Positions 1-12,701 of a stretch of 64,000 bases of DNA are shown here, piece by piece. This DNA comes from Schistosoma mansoni (lineage: Eukaryota > Platyhelminthes > Trematoda > Strigeidida > Schistosomatidae). Both the position numbers and the translations under genes were made by a program. How positions within the stretch are numbered: position 1 is the first letter of the stretch; every line of letters begins with the position of its first letter. The notes beneath the pieces were generated by a model. It saw nothing but the letters and a program-made list of their open reading frames with translations. It made no database searches and had not been told where the DNA came from. The stretch spans positions 17,442,245-17,506,244 of the forward strand of contig NC_031496.1 in assembly GCF_000237925.1 (NCBI RefSeq). The letters are read 5' to 3'.

Positions 1-299
1 AAGCATATTTGACTTCCATACTTAACTCACAAAGAACGACTACTAAACCGTCTAAAGTGTACTAACTCCGAATGCTGTGAGAGAGAAAACTTTCGTAAAA
101 TAGTTCGTCAGGACAATCAAAATGTTAGAAAATTTATCCTCTGATCGCAGAGGCAAACCGCAAAGTATAATTTCGGTGATCAACTTTAAATCCAGCTGCG
201 TGATCTATCAATTGAATGAATTAACATACCCAATGCGGAGGGCTTATATAAATGTCAAAGTGTTCTTTTCAATATTCTAGAAGTGCGTATACGAATTAT

Positions 300-1620
300 G
301 AGGTAGTGGATGAAGTTAAGTTCCAGAACAACATTACCCACTTATTCTAATCCGATGCGTACTTAAGGTTGTACAGGTAGGCGTTTAATTACTGACATTC
401 CTCGTTCACGTGAAAATACGGTTAACAATTCATCCAGAAGTTACATAGCAGGTTACAGAGGCGAGCACATGTTCGGAAAGTGTTAACCCTGGGGTAGATT
501 TCACCTATGTGATTCGGGTGTCTTTCGTCATAACAAATGTTTTAAGTGTGGTAAACTGGGACACATCAAGCCAGCCTGAAAACAATACTTCTCGTTTAGT
601 GATGTCAAAACATGTAGTTCAGATTTTATTAAGTCGGGTGTTTCTGATTTCCATTTGTTTTTGTCCACGATCTCAAAAGGTAATTTCCGTATTTAGGAAC
701 GATTATAGACCTATCCTTGGTTCATTTCATGAATGTCCATATGGGGATGCTGTGAACTTCGAATTAGAGATGAAAATTCTTCATATATCCCTCCTGAGTT
801 TTAATTAAACAGGACCGTCAGTATAGGGTTGGGAAGATTTGAAAGAGCTTGGATTTGTCTTTATTTGTTTCTAAAAAAGATTCCGGTGCTTTACCTAAAG
901 ATTTGATAGCTGTGTGTCCTAAGTGCAGAAGAGGGGTGAGGATTCATCCTATAAAACTTCAAGTACAGGGTGATCCAGTTTTTCCTAAAAGACGAATATT
1001 TCTTCCCAGCTTTCGATAGGCAGAGCAGAAGAAATTTGTGTGCAAAATGTGCAGTTAAACCTATCCAGTTTTGAGCATGGGGTACTCTTTTAGTCACGCG
1101 CTTGACGTCTGGTAGCAAGACCCCTACAATATGTAGTGATTAATGATGAGGACTGAGCTACCGTTTGTTAAAGCAAATGTACGCAGCGATGGTAGCTGAA
1201 GATGATCTTAATTGATCTCATGGTTCCAAGGTGTTCTCAAAAGTTGTCTTAAAAGGCAATTATCCGTAAATCCCCTTCGATCAACTTTTATCTTACTTAA
1301 CATCAATTATACACTTTTGTTTATTTGAATACAACTACATTCCCTTTGGTTTAAGTTGCAATCCATCCATATTTCAGGACGGGATGAATAATGTACCCCA
1401 TGATCGTACATGTGTTGAGATTTATTAAGATGAACTTGGTATTCATAGTTCAAGTAAAGTGGCTTATGATCAGAGACCAACTGTTCTATTGTGTCGCTTA
1501 TTTAAGAATATTACAGAATCCATTTTGTGCGTCTAGTTTTGAATGTCTTGGATATACAGTTGACGGTAACGGCTTTAAACCAGATATGAAGTGACTAGCT
1601 CCACTGCCGAATGCACCGAT
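300..1620 (+). mobile_element. Gypsy-type LTR retroelement fossil (gag/pol remnants)
   Basis: Decayed coding remnants of a Gypsy-type retroelement. A CCHC zinc knuckle of the nucleocapsid kind (C-F-K-C-G-K-L-G-H) is readable near 545-585. A reverse-transcriptase piece with the typical Y-x-P-F-G-L-S-C...F-Q pattern lies near 1330-1380. The same zinc-knuckle and RT signatures recur in the 42.2-43.9 kb remnant, so both probably belong to related lineages (Boudicca/CsRn1-like by motif style, inferred). It is broken by many changes and old. No terminal repeats were recognised, so the ends are approximate. Confidence 0.55.
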
Positions 1621-1699
1621 CCCGACAAATCTTACACAACTACGTTCACTAGCGAGTGCTTACCAATTTTGTTTCACTTTCATTCCTAGTTTTTCTTGT

Positions 1700-3800
1700 T
1701 TTGTTAACTGCTTATTTATAATCTTGACATCCAGTTCATTTAAATAGGGGGTGCAGAACAAGGTTCATGCTTACAAAATCTATCAAAGTTTCTTCAGAGC
1801 GACGTTCTTCTTTGAACTTGCTCCAGTAATTTACAGTCTATACTTGTTATTGATGCATCACCCGAGGATAATTTTGCAGTTATCGAACGAGAATGTAGAT
1901 CACTGATCTTCATAATGGACGTTTGGGTGATAAGTAGATGAGATCCTCTCCAGGACCAACATGTTGGTGGCTGGAGATAAATGCAAATATAAGTCACACA
2001 GTAAACGGTTGTGGAAGATGTCATAGGTGGAAAAATTACCCTTCCAAGCAGATTCCATAATATCGCATAGGGTCTGGAAGAGGACTGTTATATATTATTT
2101 CGGTGTAATTTCACGGGCTAGGAAGGTCTGTTTCAATTTCCGTTATTAACCCTAATAATAGTGAACACATTCCAGATAATACAGAATCGATAACCGATAC
2201 ACAACTGGACAGACACATGACTAACCTAAGCAGGAGAAATACAATCAACTACAAGAATTTCGATTTCTACTTAAGTTTCAGAGTTTATGGCATTTGTACC
2301 AACTGGTGAATCCTTTTCACTTGATTGCGCGCTAATTAAAAATATCAGATATGATTCATTCATTTGTGCTATTCTAGTTTGTATGACGATGAACGAACGA
2401 TTCTGGACGTATGTTTGTATGTGACTTTGGAGACGTTGAGATAGTTTTCTTGCTGCACAGATTGTGTGATATTAAGGTGGAGTACGAAAACGTAGATCCT
2501 GGAGAGTGGAGAATACCATTTATAAACCTGCAAATGAAAACATGTTTAAACTTCACACGTCCTATTTCGAAACGGTCAAGTCTTTGGTGGTTATAATGAC
2601 AATAAGATATACTCATTAACCCTAATTTGCATTAGCCGTGTGGCTTTGCTTCGATTATGTAGTACTGAAGTATTGTATTTGGGCAGTTTGTATTGGTGGT
2701 GAACGTACTGTGCAATGTTCGTATAGTTTCAAGTTTCAAGGTAACTGAAAAGAGTCTTGTTCGGACAGCCGTTTGCAAATACTACCTCAACATCTGGGCA
2801 AAATTCCAGTTAGCCACTTAATCACTCAATCTTCTGCACTCCAGTATGACGCGGATTGTAGCCTAATTCTTTCGCAACTTGCTGAAATATTACGTTATCT
2901 TCTAGATATATAAGTATCAACATTCTTTATAGAGTACTGTATAACATAACAATAATCTATTAACACAAGCCATAATCCATATGAGGTAGGCCAATTTACT
3001 GGAGAGATTACATTGCCACAAATTTTGCTGTATTCACTGCATTAAACGCCTTTATTTATTTCATTTGGTGCGCCATGACGCACCAAATAGAGGAGAATCT
3101 AGAGAAGGTCAATTGAGATATTGTCACTTACTTGAGTCGCAGCATAGAATAACCTGTTTGGTGTTAGTGCATGTGAGATTAGTAGTGGATAGATACTTGT
3201 TGGTCAACGTTGGATATATTTTCATAGATAGTTTTATTTATTGTAACAGTAAGAAAGGTTGCTGGTAACTGTGGCGAACGTGGCTGTGTCAGAAAAATTA
3301 GACTTCAGTGGTGATTTCTATGGCCAACATTTGGGTAGGCTTAAGTTGAGTACTCCCAGAGCTTTATTCTCTACAGTAGGGAGGTACTTGCGTCAAGACG
3401 AATCATTTCTCTATATTAGGTTGAGCATGCTCTAAGGTCTATCCAGGCTTTTGGTATTTAAGGTAGCTGTGCTTTTATTGAATTAAACATGAACATTGTT
3501 TAAAACACAGATGGTGGTTTCTCCAGGTCTTGTGCTGACACTGAAATAAACAAAATAGGTGATGCGAGATTGATTAAAACAGCTTTGAGTAAAAAGTCTT
3601 GGTTAAAGTTCGTATGGCGCACATAGTCTCTGAAAGTATCCTACTGTTAGTTAGTTTGACCGGTTACAAACTGGGCAAACGGAAATTGGTGAATGAGTTC
3701 GATTACATGAGTTTTTGATATCACCATTTTAACCAACGTCACCAACGTGCAAGCCCCATTTACAACCTCTTCCTCCAAGTCATCATTTCAATCCGAAAAC
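1700..3800. other. Gene-poor A+T-rich stretch
   Basis: Only short, uncharacteristic open frames occur. No splice-bounded coding exon, RNA gene or recognisable repeat end was seen. The stretch probably holds further eroded repeat DNA. Confidence 0.4.
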
Positions 3801-3814
3801 TACATCATATAATA

Positions 3815-4089
3815 TAATTATAATAATTTATTCTCAAATAACAGATTGTTACATGAGGCATGCCGGTTTACAGGCAAGATCAAATTGTTAAAGAAGTTAC
3901 AATTTTCACTGTTGAAAATTACTCAGCTGGGTTGATATTTCACAAGATATGAATGTAAATGGATTTTGTAAGAAACATGTCAATATCACACTTGGCGCAC
4001 TTTATGGAGGTAGCATTGCAACATACAACTGATGGTCGAGAATAGATACATGCGAAGTTGGGGGCTTTTAGAAGTTTCGAACTTATATC
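3815..4089 (-). repeat. Interspersed repeat R4, truncated copy
   Basis: Nearly identical to 48228-48507, from an A/T trinucleotide run through the shared stretch containing ACATGAGGCATGCC and ending after GTTTCGAACTTATAT, where the copies diverge abruptly. If the (TTA)n run is the 3' tail, the element is read on the minus strand and this copy is 5'-truncated, as expected for a retroposon. High similarity to the 48-kb copy suggests relatively recent activity. The family is not recognised. Confidence 0.65.
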
Positions 4090-4974
4090 TATAGTGAGAA
4101 CGAAACACTGAGCGCGAGGCCAAGTGCTGAACAAAGTAATATTTCCGGTGGCAAAGCGTTCAAGTAGATTTGAAAGACGAAAACATGAAGGAGAGTTGCA
4201 ACGTTAAAACTTGAAGGAGGCCTCGCAGCTTTCAGATATGGTTTACTAGAATTTCGATAACAATCTGCTGTAAAATTTCAAGGTTTTGCATTTCAGTAAT
4301 TAACAAATACATAAATTATAATGGTCAAAATCGAGCATTTTTGTTGGCCTTGTTTGCGTGTCTTGCTTACATTAAATCAAGTGAGGACAAAGTAAACAGT
4401 TTGGGTCCGAAAACGATGAATACGAGGAATATCATGTGTTTTTTTCGCGATGAACACTTCAATAACACTGTCGAACTGTAATGCTTGATGATGAACCAGA
4501 GCCCTAAATTTTAAAAACATAATAGTTTGTTAGAATTTGGCTATGCAAACTGAATAATTGTTGTACCTGATATTTAAGAAACACTACACTAAGCGGTTCA
4601 TAGCTTGTGACTAATAGGTTTTCCAATACATTGCTGATCACCAAGGCTGATTTAGGACGTTTATATTGTGTGTGCCATCTATAGTCAATATGGAAAGCCA
4701 TATTTGACTCACTGGCTTGACTGCAACTTATACAATGAACGTACGAGTATTTGGTCGTTATAAAGACTGTAGAAAAAGCCCCAAACTTAGATGCCGCTCA
4801 TTTTAGCTATCACCAACAAAGTGAATTTTCGTTGATACTCTGTGTTGAACTCACATATGTGTGATTTCTTAGCTACTTCTTATCTTCTGTAGACTTAATT
4901 CGTTTGCAGTGACGAATTGCTGAGCGATAATCAGGGTTTAGTCCTTCACAATAATTAGTAATAGTAATCTTTTG

Positions 4975-5880
4975 TCCTATAACAGTCGGCTACATGAGGC
5001 ATGTCAGTTTACAGGTAATATCAAATTGTTACAGATGATACAGACTTCAGTGTAGTAGGTTGCTCCGTCATTTTGATATTTTGCAAGGCACATCTGTCAT
5101 AATATTAAAGGGAATAACACTTCTCACTTATGAATGTGAATAATTTTAGTAGGACTCATGTTGACAATATGAGAGTTGACGCACTTCATGGAGGTTGCCT
5201 TGCGACGTCCAACTGTTGGCCACGAACAAATACGCATGCAGTTGAGCTTCTAGAAACCACACTCTTACATCCTTCTGGAACATCTGAGGCGATAATGCTG
5301 ATACAAGACGAAGCCATCAGTTCCGTATAGGTTTACGGTGACATATCTAGAGAGGGTTGAAAAGTGGGTAAGAAAAAGGAAGAACGAGAAGTAGGACAGA
5401 CAATCTTCATGACTGGTGAAGTTGAGTCACTTGTGATAGAATAATTGAGGTATGGTTACTTTGTCATATTCTTATTTGATAACGTAGTTTTTAAGCACCC
5501 TAATAGGTTGGAGAAAACAAGCGAAAATGTGATAATGAATGGACAAAAAAGTGTATAAACGAAGGTGCTTAGAAATAAGCTGAAATAACAGGTTTATGTG
5601 TAGTTAAAAATGTAGTGATGAAAACTGTATTCTGATACACAAATGACTATCTCCCTTTTCTCATCAAAGCTATTCCAGCTCGTTTTCATTTTTATAGATT
5701 TATAGGATCATGAGATTGCTTCGTTTTAGCGAATTGTCCAGTTTTTCTTAGAATAGGATTTCTCGGAAGGAAGTGAGATCAACTCAAAGTTACAAACATA
5801 GGTTAAAGAGGTATTTTGCACAGTCAATACCATTGGTTAGTTAGGACCTACTAGACCATAAGGAGCCGTAATTTAACATA
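4975..5880 (-). repeat. Interspersed repeat R4, older long copy
   Basis: Aligns along its length with 48240-49085. Shared landmarks are TACATGAGGCATG at the left, a GAAAAAGGAA block in the middle and ATAAGGAGCCGTAATT at the right end. It is more diverged than the 3.8-kb and 48-kb copies, so it is an older insertion of the same roughly 850-bp family. It sits about 0.9 kb from the truncated R4 copy in the same orientation. Confidence 0.6.
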
Positions 5881-5884
5881 ATGT

Positions 5885-7315
5885 CCTGCCCTACAAACAT
5901 GGGTAGATTGAAGCTATCTCCTCACAACCATGTTTTCTGGTCAGCTTGCTGGCTGAGTGTGGGATATTCTCATAGGCCTCACGAAGGAAAAACCCTCTTG
6001 ACCATTTTGATTTGTCAGCGAAACACAATAAACTGAATATAACTGATGTGAACAGCGAAACAAGAAGCCCTAACAAACTACGGAAGCTATTTTGGGGGAC
6101 GTTAATTCATTTAATTCAAAGCTTGTAAAACTGTAACATTTACTTTTGTCCCTAGTCTATTCGTTTGATGTATGATTCACTGCCATAGCATTTTCTGTTC
6201 CAAAGCTATTGTAGTTTAGACGTAACCTTTTGTACTCTATTTTCTACTCTAATCCTCCAGTTTTGGACATAATTGTATTTTCCTAATTATTTTACGTTGT
6301 GGCCAAGTTAGTCATCTATTTATTCATGTATCTTTTTACGCTAATCTGAATTCGGAATTCGAATACCGGATCGGGACTAGTGTTCCAGTTGTCTTATCTT
6401 CTCTCTCGTGCTTGTCAGACAATCAGGGATAGGATAGTTTTCGTCTCTCTACCCCCACTTCGAACTCACGCATACTAGCCTCAAGGTTAAGCCAGTCAGC
6501 CTGTCGCATCAAGGTCTTAATCTACATTAGACAAGTTGTACTCGGTATGAAAGTGGGTAGACAGATCGAGGACGTAACGATAACAATGACTAAATGAATA
6601 CGAAACATCTAAATATATCGTAGGCTAACACTGGAACGAATTAAAAATAACTGCATCTACACATTAATAACATTTGGAAAGTATCCATGTTCAAGACCGT
6701 AAAAAAATCTACAATTGTTTATTTGCAAAATAGCACGACTAAATGTAAGATCTACGCATCTATGTTACAAAGTTGTGTCAAAATATTGAAGTAGCACAAA
6801 GCCGTCAAATTGTGATGACAGGTAAGGTCTCGCCTCCAGAAGAATAACTGTAACCGAGAGAAAGAAATCAGTTAAGACGAACTTCGTATTGTGAACGATG
6901 ATCGGCAAGAAGAACGTATTGCCACAGAAGTTAGCTTACAATTCAAATAAACTATTTGACGTTCGCTACTAGATGTGTGGATTTAGTTACTACAGTATTC
7001 TAAGTGTTGTTCTGGCTAAAACGTGTTGCCTTATCAAAGAAAGAGCTTCAACATCTCTACTAAGTGAGTAAATTTCCTTTCCTTTCAAATGTTTTCATAT
7101 TCACAAGTTTAATCTTTGCTTTATCGCTGATCCACTAAAATCGATTTGAAAAAATTGATAAGCTATAACTTCGCTTCCTCCACAAACGCCTGAAACTTTA
7201 ATTTTTCTCAAAAATCGAAATGAACCCACACGTAAAGACATTTTAGAGAAGCGCCCCATGGTACTAACAGTGGTAAATATATTTTCGCTTCGGTGGTAAG
7301 CGTGGAGTATACCAT
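5885..7315. other. Intergenic DNA, nothing recognised
   Basis: No convincing coding, RNA or repeat signal beyond general A+T richness. Confidence 0.4.
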
Positions 7316-7319
7316 AAGC

Positions 7320-7490
7320 AAAGATGGATAGTGGCTAGCAGTGGAATTCATGACACACTTTTTGTCCTATTTTAAACTCGTCAGTCAGGTGTATCTGCAT
7401 CTCAGAGTTGATATTCATTATAGAATTCTAACCCAGTTTCGTTTGGGTCGAACACCATCGCGTTATCCACATAGCTACTGAGTCATGATA
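7320..7490 (-). mobile_element. Hammerhead SINE, family S1 (Schistosoma alpha-like), with pol III head
   Basis: Read on the minus strand, the element begins with a tRNA-like head. A-box-like TGACTCAGTAGCT is followed by GATAACGCGATGGTGTTCGA, a B-box-like sequence, at about 7440-7485. A hammerhead-ribozyme module follows (see 7345-7395), then the tail AGCCACTATCCATC. This order (pol III promoter, ribozyme, tail) matches the known Schistosoma alpha SINE architecture. The copy is moderately decayed. It lies about 1.1 kb upstream of the PAQR start codon, in opposite orientation. Confidence 0.6.
7345..7395 (-). ncRNA. Degenerate hammerhead ribozyme in SINE S1
   Basis: The minus strand shows CTGACGA followed by a stem-II-like GTTT...GGAC hairpin. 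The second core box reads AAAA where catalysis needs GAAA (G12 replaced). The cleavage-site stem is also eroded, so the copy is probably inactive. The call rests on comparison with the better copies at 17.9 and 56.5 kb. Confidence 0.5.
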
Positions 7491-7499
7491 GCCACTTAC

Positions 7500-8590
7500 T
7501 CTCGCAGTGGGGTGAATTTTTAACTCACTTGACGTTGTTTACTTGAATCCTCCCACTGAAGATTTAGGTGAACAATACCAAGTGAACGCAAAGTATATTG
7601 CCTAAAGACTTCGACGAATTAGGAATTGAGGGTGTGGCGGACTAAACATATCAATACCAAAATAGTGATGAACTCATTGTTAAAAGTATAGTAACAAATA
7701 GTCACACAAAGAAATATAAATACATGTAAAAATTGTCAGTTGGAAGTGTGTTTAGGTTTTCGGTCACAAAATACAGCATTATAAGACGCAATCAATAATT
7801 CCAAAATACAATATGCGTGATCCAAGGGAGTTTGTACCTCAAAAAATTGAGTTATGAGGATATAGATATGATCTGTTAACGTAGGTGGACATTATATTAG
7901 GGATCTCCTAATATGTCGGCTAATCAGGTTCTGACAGGTAGTGTTTGTAGATTGGAGTGAATTTATGACCAATGATTAGAGCCATGTAAGCATGGAAAAA
8001 CGGTGACGGAAGGCAAATGTAGATTTAGCTAAAAATTTTTAAGTCATTGACACTGATTGCACGAAAGAGGTGAAGTTATGAAAAATGTGAAAAATAACAA
8101 ACATGATTTACAAAACAACTCCTTAAGGAGTTATCAATTGTTAACCATATCCACAGAAAGGTAATTAGGAGACGACAGGGGCATATAAGTGACTTATCAC
8201 GCTATAAGTTAAAATCAAGATATACTTTGGTGTTCTATCTTTGTGGATGATGTCAATTTCTGATTAGGGTTCCAGCTCTGAAACCTGTTTTTAATTCCAA
8301 ACACTAATTCCTAACCTTATTTCAATATTTAAATCATCTGCCATTTGGTTCCACATGACTTCGACAATTTAATTTAGTTCCATGGATATGGTTATTTTAA
8401 AAGGCTTCATGACATTCTATCAATACTAACACACAGATTTTATGCTGAGCCAATGTAGCGTCCTTCGAGGACTTCGATCTCGTGGCCTTGGAGCGTAATA
8501 TAAAATGGTTGGCTGTGGTGGTAGTTTTGTTTTAGTCCATCAAGGTTTGCGATATACTCATAAGTCCTGACTTACAAAACAGTCTTTTTA
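7500..8590. other. Upstream region of the PAQR gene
   Basis: No coding exon was recognised. The last bases before the gene are T/A-rich (TTTTTAAAAATTTATAAG), and an in-frame TAA at 8589-8591 closes the reading frame just upstream of the start codon. A promoter cannot be assigned from sequence alone. Confidence 0.35.
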
Positions 8591-8606
8591 AAAATTTATA
8601 AGACTT

Positions 8607-9671
8607 ATGCGTCATCATTCATTTACAAGTGACGACGAAAATGCCAGTCACAGGGGTCCTGGAGGTTCTCGGTCATCAAGAAAACCGATTCACGACAAAC
8701 TGGAAATTCTTTCATTATCACAAGTTCCACCGGAATTTCACGAAGTCGGGATTTTATCAGGTTATCGCAAGCCATCAGCGTCACTTGCATTGGGTATCTT
8801 GTCTGTTTTTCAAATACACAATGAAACTTTGAATATATGGACGCAAATCATACCAACCATTTATTTTGTTGTCGAACTAGTCCTGAATTTTTTCCACGTT
8901 GGCGAACGTTTTCTTCTTATATATCTTATTACTGCCGTCACATACCTGTTCACAAGTTCTTGCGCCCACACATTTAGTTGTTTGTCCCCTAGAGCTCGGC
9001 ACATATGTTTCTTTCTTGACTATATTGGAATATCACTTTATTCTTGTGGCTCCACTGTTTGCTACTATGCGTTTGCTCTGCCAGTCGGCTTGTTGCGTCT
9101 TTCACCTATCTCTGGTCTTAATCTTAGTGATATATTCTTGTTTATCTCAACATTGTTTTGTATCTGTGGTACATACTTATCATGTAAGACCAGGTTTTGG
9201 AAGCCTTCAATTTTTCGTAACATCATTAGGATGGGAGCATTCGGAATTATTTTGTTTTACGTCGGGACTCCGATTCTGTGGCGTTCATATACCTGTAAGT
9301 ACATGGCAAGTGAATATGAGTCTTCTGAATGTAGTTCACTTTATTATTGGAACTTGCACTTCATGTCAATGCTTTCTGCAGGATTTTTGTTTGTCTCACA
9401 CTTTCCTGAAAGGCTTTTTCCTGGAAGGTTCGATGTTTTCGGTCATAGTCATCAAATATTTCACATTTTCGGTGCATTGGGTTCTATTACACAATATTAT
9501 GCACTTAGGATTGACCTCCAGGAACGTAACGCCAAATTAAGACAAATGTCGCATGCACCTTCAATTCCTCTGTCTCTGTTTTGTCTCGGTTTGGTTGTGT
9601 TTTGTAATTTTATTATTTTTCTAAAGTTTTACAAACGTCTTGGTATCATCACAGGACGCAAAAGATTGTAA
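8607..9671 (+). CDS. PAQR-family seven-transmembrane receptor (membrane progestin receptor-like)
   Basis: A 354-residue single-exon protein of the progestin and adipoQ receptor family. These are integral membrane proteins with an adiponectin-receptor fold; vertebrate PAQR5-9 members respond to progestins. Visible motifs are HNETLNIWTQ (residues 71-80), S117-x3-H121 in the first helices, LDYIGI (137-142) and FGHSHQIFH (278-286), where H282-x3-H286 with H121 correspond to the zinc-binding histidines of the family. Hydrophobic segments fall near 62-95, 102-122, 131-157, 172-192, 205-224, 249-266, 284-300 and 318-340, i.e. a seven-helix core plus an extra C-terminal helix. The N terminus (1-30) is polar and Ser/Arg/His-rich, the C terminus basic (GRKRL). 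The start is the first Met after an in-frame TAA 16 bases upstream. The motif form favours the mPR branch over adiponectin receptors. Ligand and pathway cannot be told from sequence. Confidence 0.93.
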   Translation: MRHHSFTSDDENASHRGPGGSRSSRKPIHDKLEILSLSQVPPEFHEVGILSGYRKPSASLALGILSVFQIHNETLNIWTQIIPTIYFVVELVLNFFHVGERFLLIYLITAVTYLFTSSCAHTFSCLSPRARHICFFLDYIGISLYSCGSTVCYYAFALPVGLLRLSPISGLNLSDIFLFISTLFCICGTYLSCKTRFWKPSIFRNIIRMGAFGIILFYVGTPILWRSYTCKYMASEYESSECSSLYYWNLHFMSMLSAGFLFVSHFPERLFPGRFDVFGHSHQIFHIFGALGSITQYYALRIDLQERNAKLRQMSHAPSIPLSLFCLGLVVFCNFIIFLKFYKRLGIITGRKRL

Positions 9672-9860
9672 TTATCTTTATGTAGCTGCTTTGTGCTATA
9701 CTTTTCAGACCTCTGTATCTCAATTTAGCTTTTTCATCGTTTGCCATATTTTCATTCTTGACCGATTTGTTTGATTCTAAGGGATTCATTGTTTTCCAGC
9801 ACATAAACGTTCTACAAGTCCTGCTTTTTACACTTGTCACTTGAACTATTGCCTTTTTGG

Positions 9861-9866
9861 ATTAAA
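9861..9866 (+). terminator. Candidate polyadenylation signal for PAQR
   Basis: ATTAAA, a common variant poly(A) signal, 190 bases after the PAQR stop codon, is the nearest good hexamer. Assigned by position only. Confidence 0.35.
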
Positions 9867-9937
9867 ATAGCTTATTTCATCGATCAAGCCACATGTACAT
9901 TGCAAATGATAATTATTTTCAGATAAACTTCCTGTTT

Positions 9938-10030
9938 TCAATGATTTTTTGGTTGGACGTAAGATATTGTTTTAAGATATGAATGTTGATGCGGCAAGTC
10001 TTGATGTAATGAGAGTTGGCGCAGCTCAAA
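9938..10030 (-). repeat. R4 repeat fragment
   Basis: A short segment containing AAGATATGAATGTTGATG and AATGAGAGTTGGCGCA matches the middle of R4, as at about 5120-5180 and 48360-48420. Flanks differ. It is an isolated old fragment just downstream of PAQR. Confidence 0.45.
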
Positions 10031-10039
10031 CATTTTTTT

Positions 10040-10859
10040 CGCTGTTTCTCTTGGCCCAACTAAATTTAGCTGGTCCTACCAAACAGGCCATCTTAAGTTA
10101 CCATACCATTTCCTAACTAAATATGTGAATAGGCTCGAATTTCTTATTTCCATCTGACGTTTTTATTGGCGATGTTGTCTAGAAAGACTGTGAAAGCTTT
10201 GCAATTAAACCCCACCACTTAAAATACTCAAATCAGTCAAAGTTTAAAGCAAATTCACTTTATTTTAGCGCAATAATTCGACAGAACATCCTTACCGTTT
10301 TGCAGGTGAATTATTCTAAATGTAAATTGTTGATTATCTCGTGGATGTTACTAAGCATTATCATCGCTGTTATGCTTGTTGTTTACTTAATACACAACAG
10401 ATTGGTATTATAAAATGTTTTACTCACCGGATGTCATTAGGTTGTTCGCTTAGAATATGAAGTTTTATAAACCAATTGCTTAAAATCGCATAACTCAGTT
10501 CTCTTCAAAGAATTGAGTCAAAGTCTATTTATTGATTCCCAGTTATTGAAATCATCATGAAACCTCCATTTGTTGCAAACTTCTCTAAACATTGTATCAT
10601 ACATGCACATATCTCGTCAAAAATCGTGCTTCTAGTTTACAACAAAATCACTGCTATTTTCAGCCTTAATTCCTATTGCTGTAGTAAGTTTTTAGTCAGC
10701 CGTGAGAAAATCAGAAAACATCGTGTTTCTGATTAGCGAACTAGCACTTTTTGACTAGAATATTCAACAACCAAGCCAACAAACTTACCTCAATATTTCC
10801 TCGACTAAGAGAAATTGGTCAGCATTGTGCTACATATGGCATAGTTTGATTAGTTATAA

Positions 10860-10893
<34 letters not shown>

Positions 10894-12680
10894 TACGGAA
10901 TTCCATGCTATGTGGATATTTAATGACTGAGCACCTCCTTAGCATTTTTCTATATTTCTTGAGTTTTTCACTAAAAATAAAGAACCTCTAAGCCGAGTGT
11001 ATAGGTCTCCATTTGACAAATGAATTACATCTAAAGTTTATGTTGTCTGAGTTTCTGATGAATTTGTAGGATAGTTTTGGCGGGACCAAACTGCGCGTTT
11101 CATCTAGTAAATGCCCATTTTTTGCGATTGGTAAAGATGCGGCAACTGAAATATAATGTGAAAATCTCACACAAATTAAAAAACTAGTTGATAAAAATCC
11201 ATTTTAATATCTTTTGCCAAGTCAATCTTTCAAAGCGTAACATATTAATTATAATTGCACTCAATAAATAAAGGCTGAGCTATCTATCTTCAGTTTTGAA
11301 AATGTTCAGTGGTCACTGATTTTGCTAATAGATGTTAGTTTCCAGTAATTTGACCACTGTTAAACATAGAAAAGCTTTTTATCATTTTGGCGTATTATGA
11401 TTTACAGTATTTTTTCTCTATATTTCTGCAGTCGATTTTTATTAAGTAAAATCTATTGTGCACACTTTGATAAAAGGAAAGAATATATAGGTGGGGTCCT
11501 GACTACATATATTTTAGTCAATTGTAGTGATACAGTTGAACCCTTTTCTTACATTATTTTCAGTCATAATTATTTTACTCTATACTTTTCTGATTTGCTT
11601 GCATTTATCTATGTAACGCTTTAGTTGTCATCCTTTTCACATGATTTCCTCTCCTGATGGTCACGTTGTCGTTTGATACAATGTGACGAAAGCTATTGAA
11701 ACATTTATACCAGATCCTTTACTATTTCTTAAAATGGTTACAAACATTCATAATTTGATATATCTACTCAATGAAGCTTCACGTTTTTAATTCTGAACTA
11801 GGTGCCATCGTAAGTGTATAATATGAGCTGCTAGTCGTTTTCCTAAAAATGCCCCGTACTGCCATAAGTTGTCCCGTTTGCAACCTATCACCGATATATC
11901 TGTAGTTAGTTTAAAACAATTTTCTCTCACTAAACAAAAAGGGAAAACAAGTGTCGTATTCTTAACGTCTCGAGTTATATCTGACATTGCTCGAAGTACT
12001 TTTCAAACGTATAAAATATTTCAGCGTCCCGAATTTGGTTTGCTCTGGCAATCAGTTCTGCAGCATAAACTGTCCGAGTGCTTTTAACTTGTTATATCAC
12101 CGTCTACTATCTTTTACTTCGAATGGTCAAGTAAAGAACGAATGCCAAAGTTTACTGTAATTTCCCTGATCATTTCTACCTTTCGTTATTTTACATTCTT
12201 TTAGGTCGAATCATAGAACTATGGTATTTAATTTATTTCTGTTTAGAGTATTTGATGCCTTATGTTGTATCAACAGAGCTCTATTAGTATTTCGTAGTTT
12301 TACGTTTTCGTGATTTATGGAATCAGTGTTAGGTCTTCAATAAGATTGTTTTTGTGTCAAGATCTGAATTTCAGCTACTCTAGACTCACTAGTTACTGTT
12401 GAAACAGAAGCTGTGAACTGATGTTGAGTTCGTTGGTTGCAAATGTTAAGTAAAAGTTTCTGACATATCTTCACATACAAGTGATGAGATTATTCTCAAC
12501 CTGTTTGACAGGTTTTATGCCTGGCCGCTTATTGATCTCCCCTTAATTTTTAAACTGAAAGTCAACAGGGATGTATTCTACCGGGGACTTTTGTCTTCTC
12601 ATGAAACATGAGGTGTACTACGCGTGTTTACGACTATCGTAATCTTCGTTGAAGGTGGATTGTATTAAGTATTCCTTATA
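10040..12680. other. Intergenic DNA with a TA microsatellite
   Basis: No gene was recognised. A perfect (TA)n run lies at about 10858-10891. Remaining open frames are short and lack protein-like composition. Confidence 0.45.
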
Positions 12681-12701
12681 AGTATCTTTCCTCAATGATT
12701 T

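Noticed and set aside
509-808. 99-codon frame as a host gene
   Set aside because: It overlaps a Gypsy zinc-knuckle region read in another frame and has no independent support.
8899-9540. 213-codon open frame overlapping PAQR in another frame
   Set aside because: It lies wholly inside the PAQR coding region, has no recognisable domain, and its openness follows from the codon use of the hydrophobic receptor. The PAQR frame carries all family motifs.
10858-10891. TA run as a hairpin or origin-like element
   Set aside because: A plain dinucleotide microsatellite, as at 26.58 and 38.45 kb.
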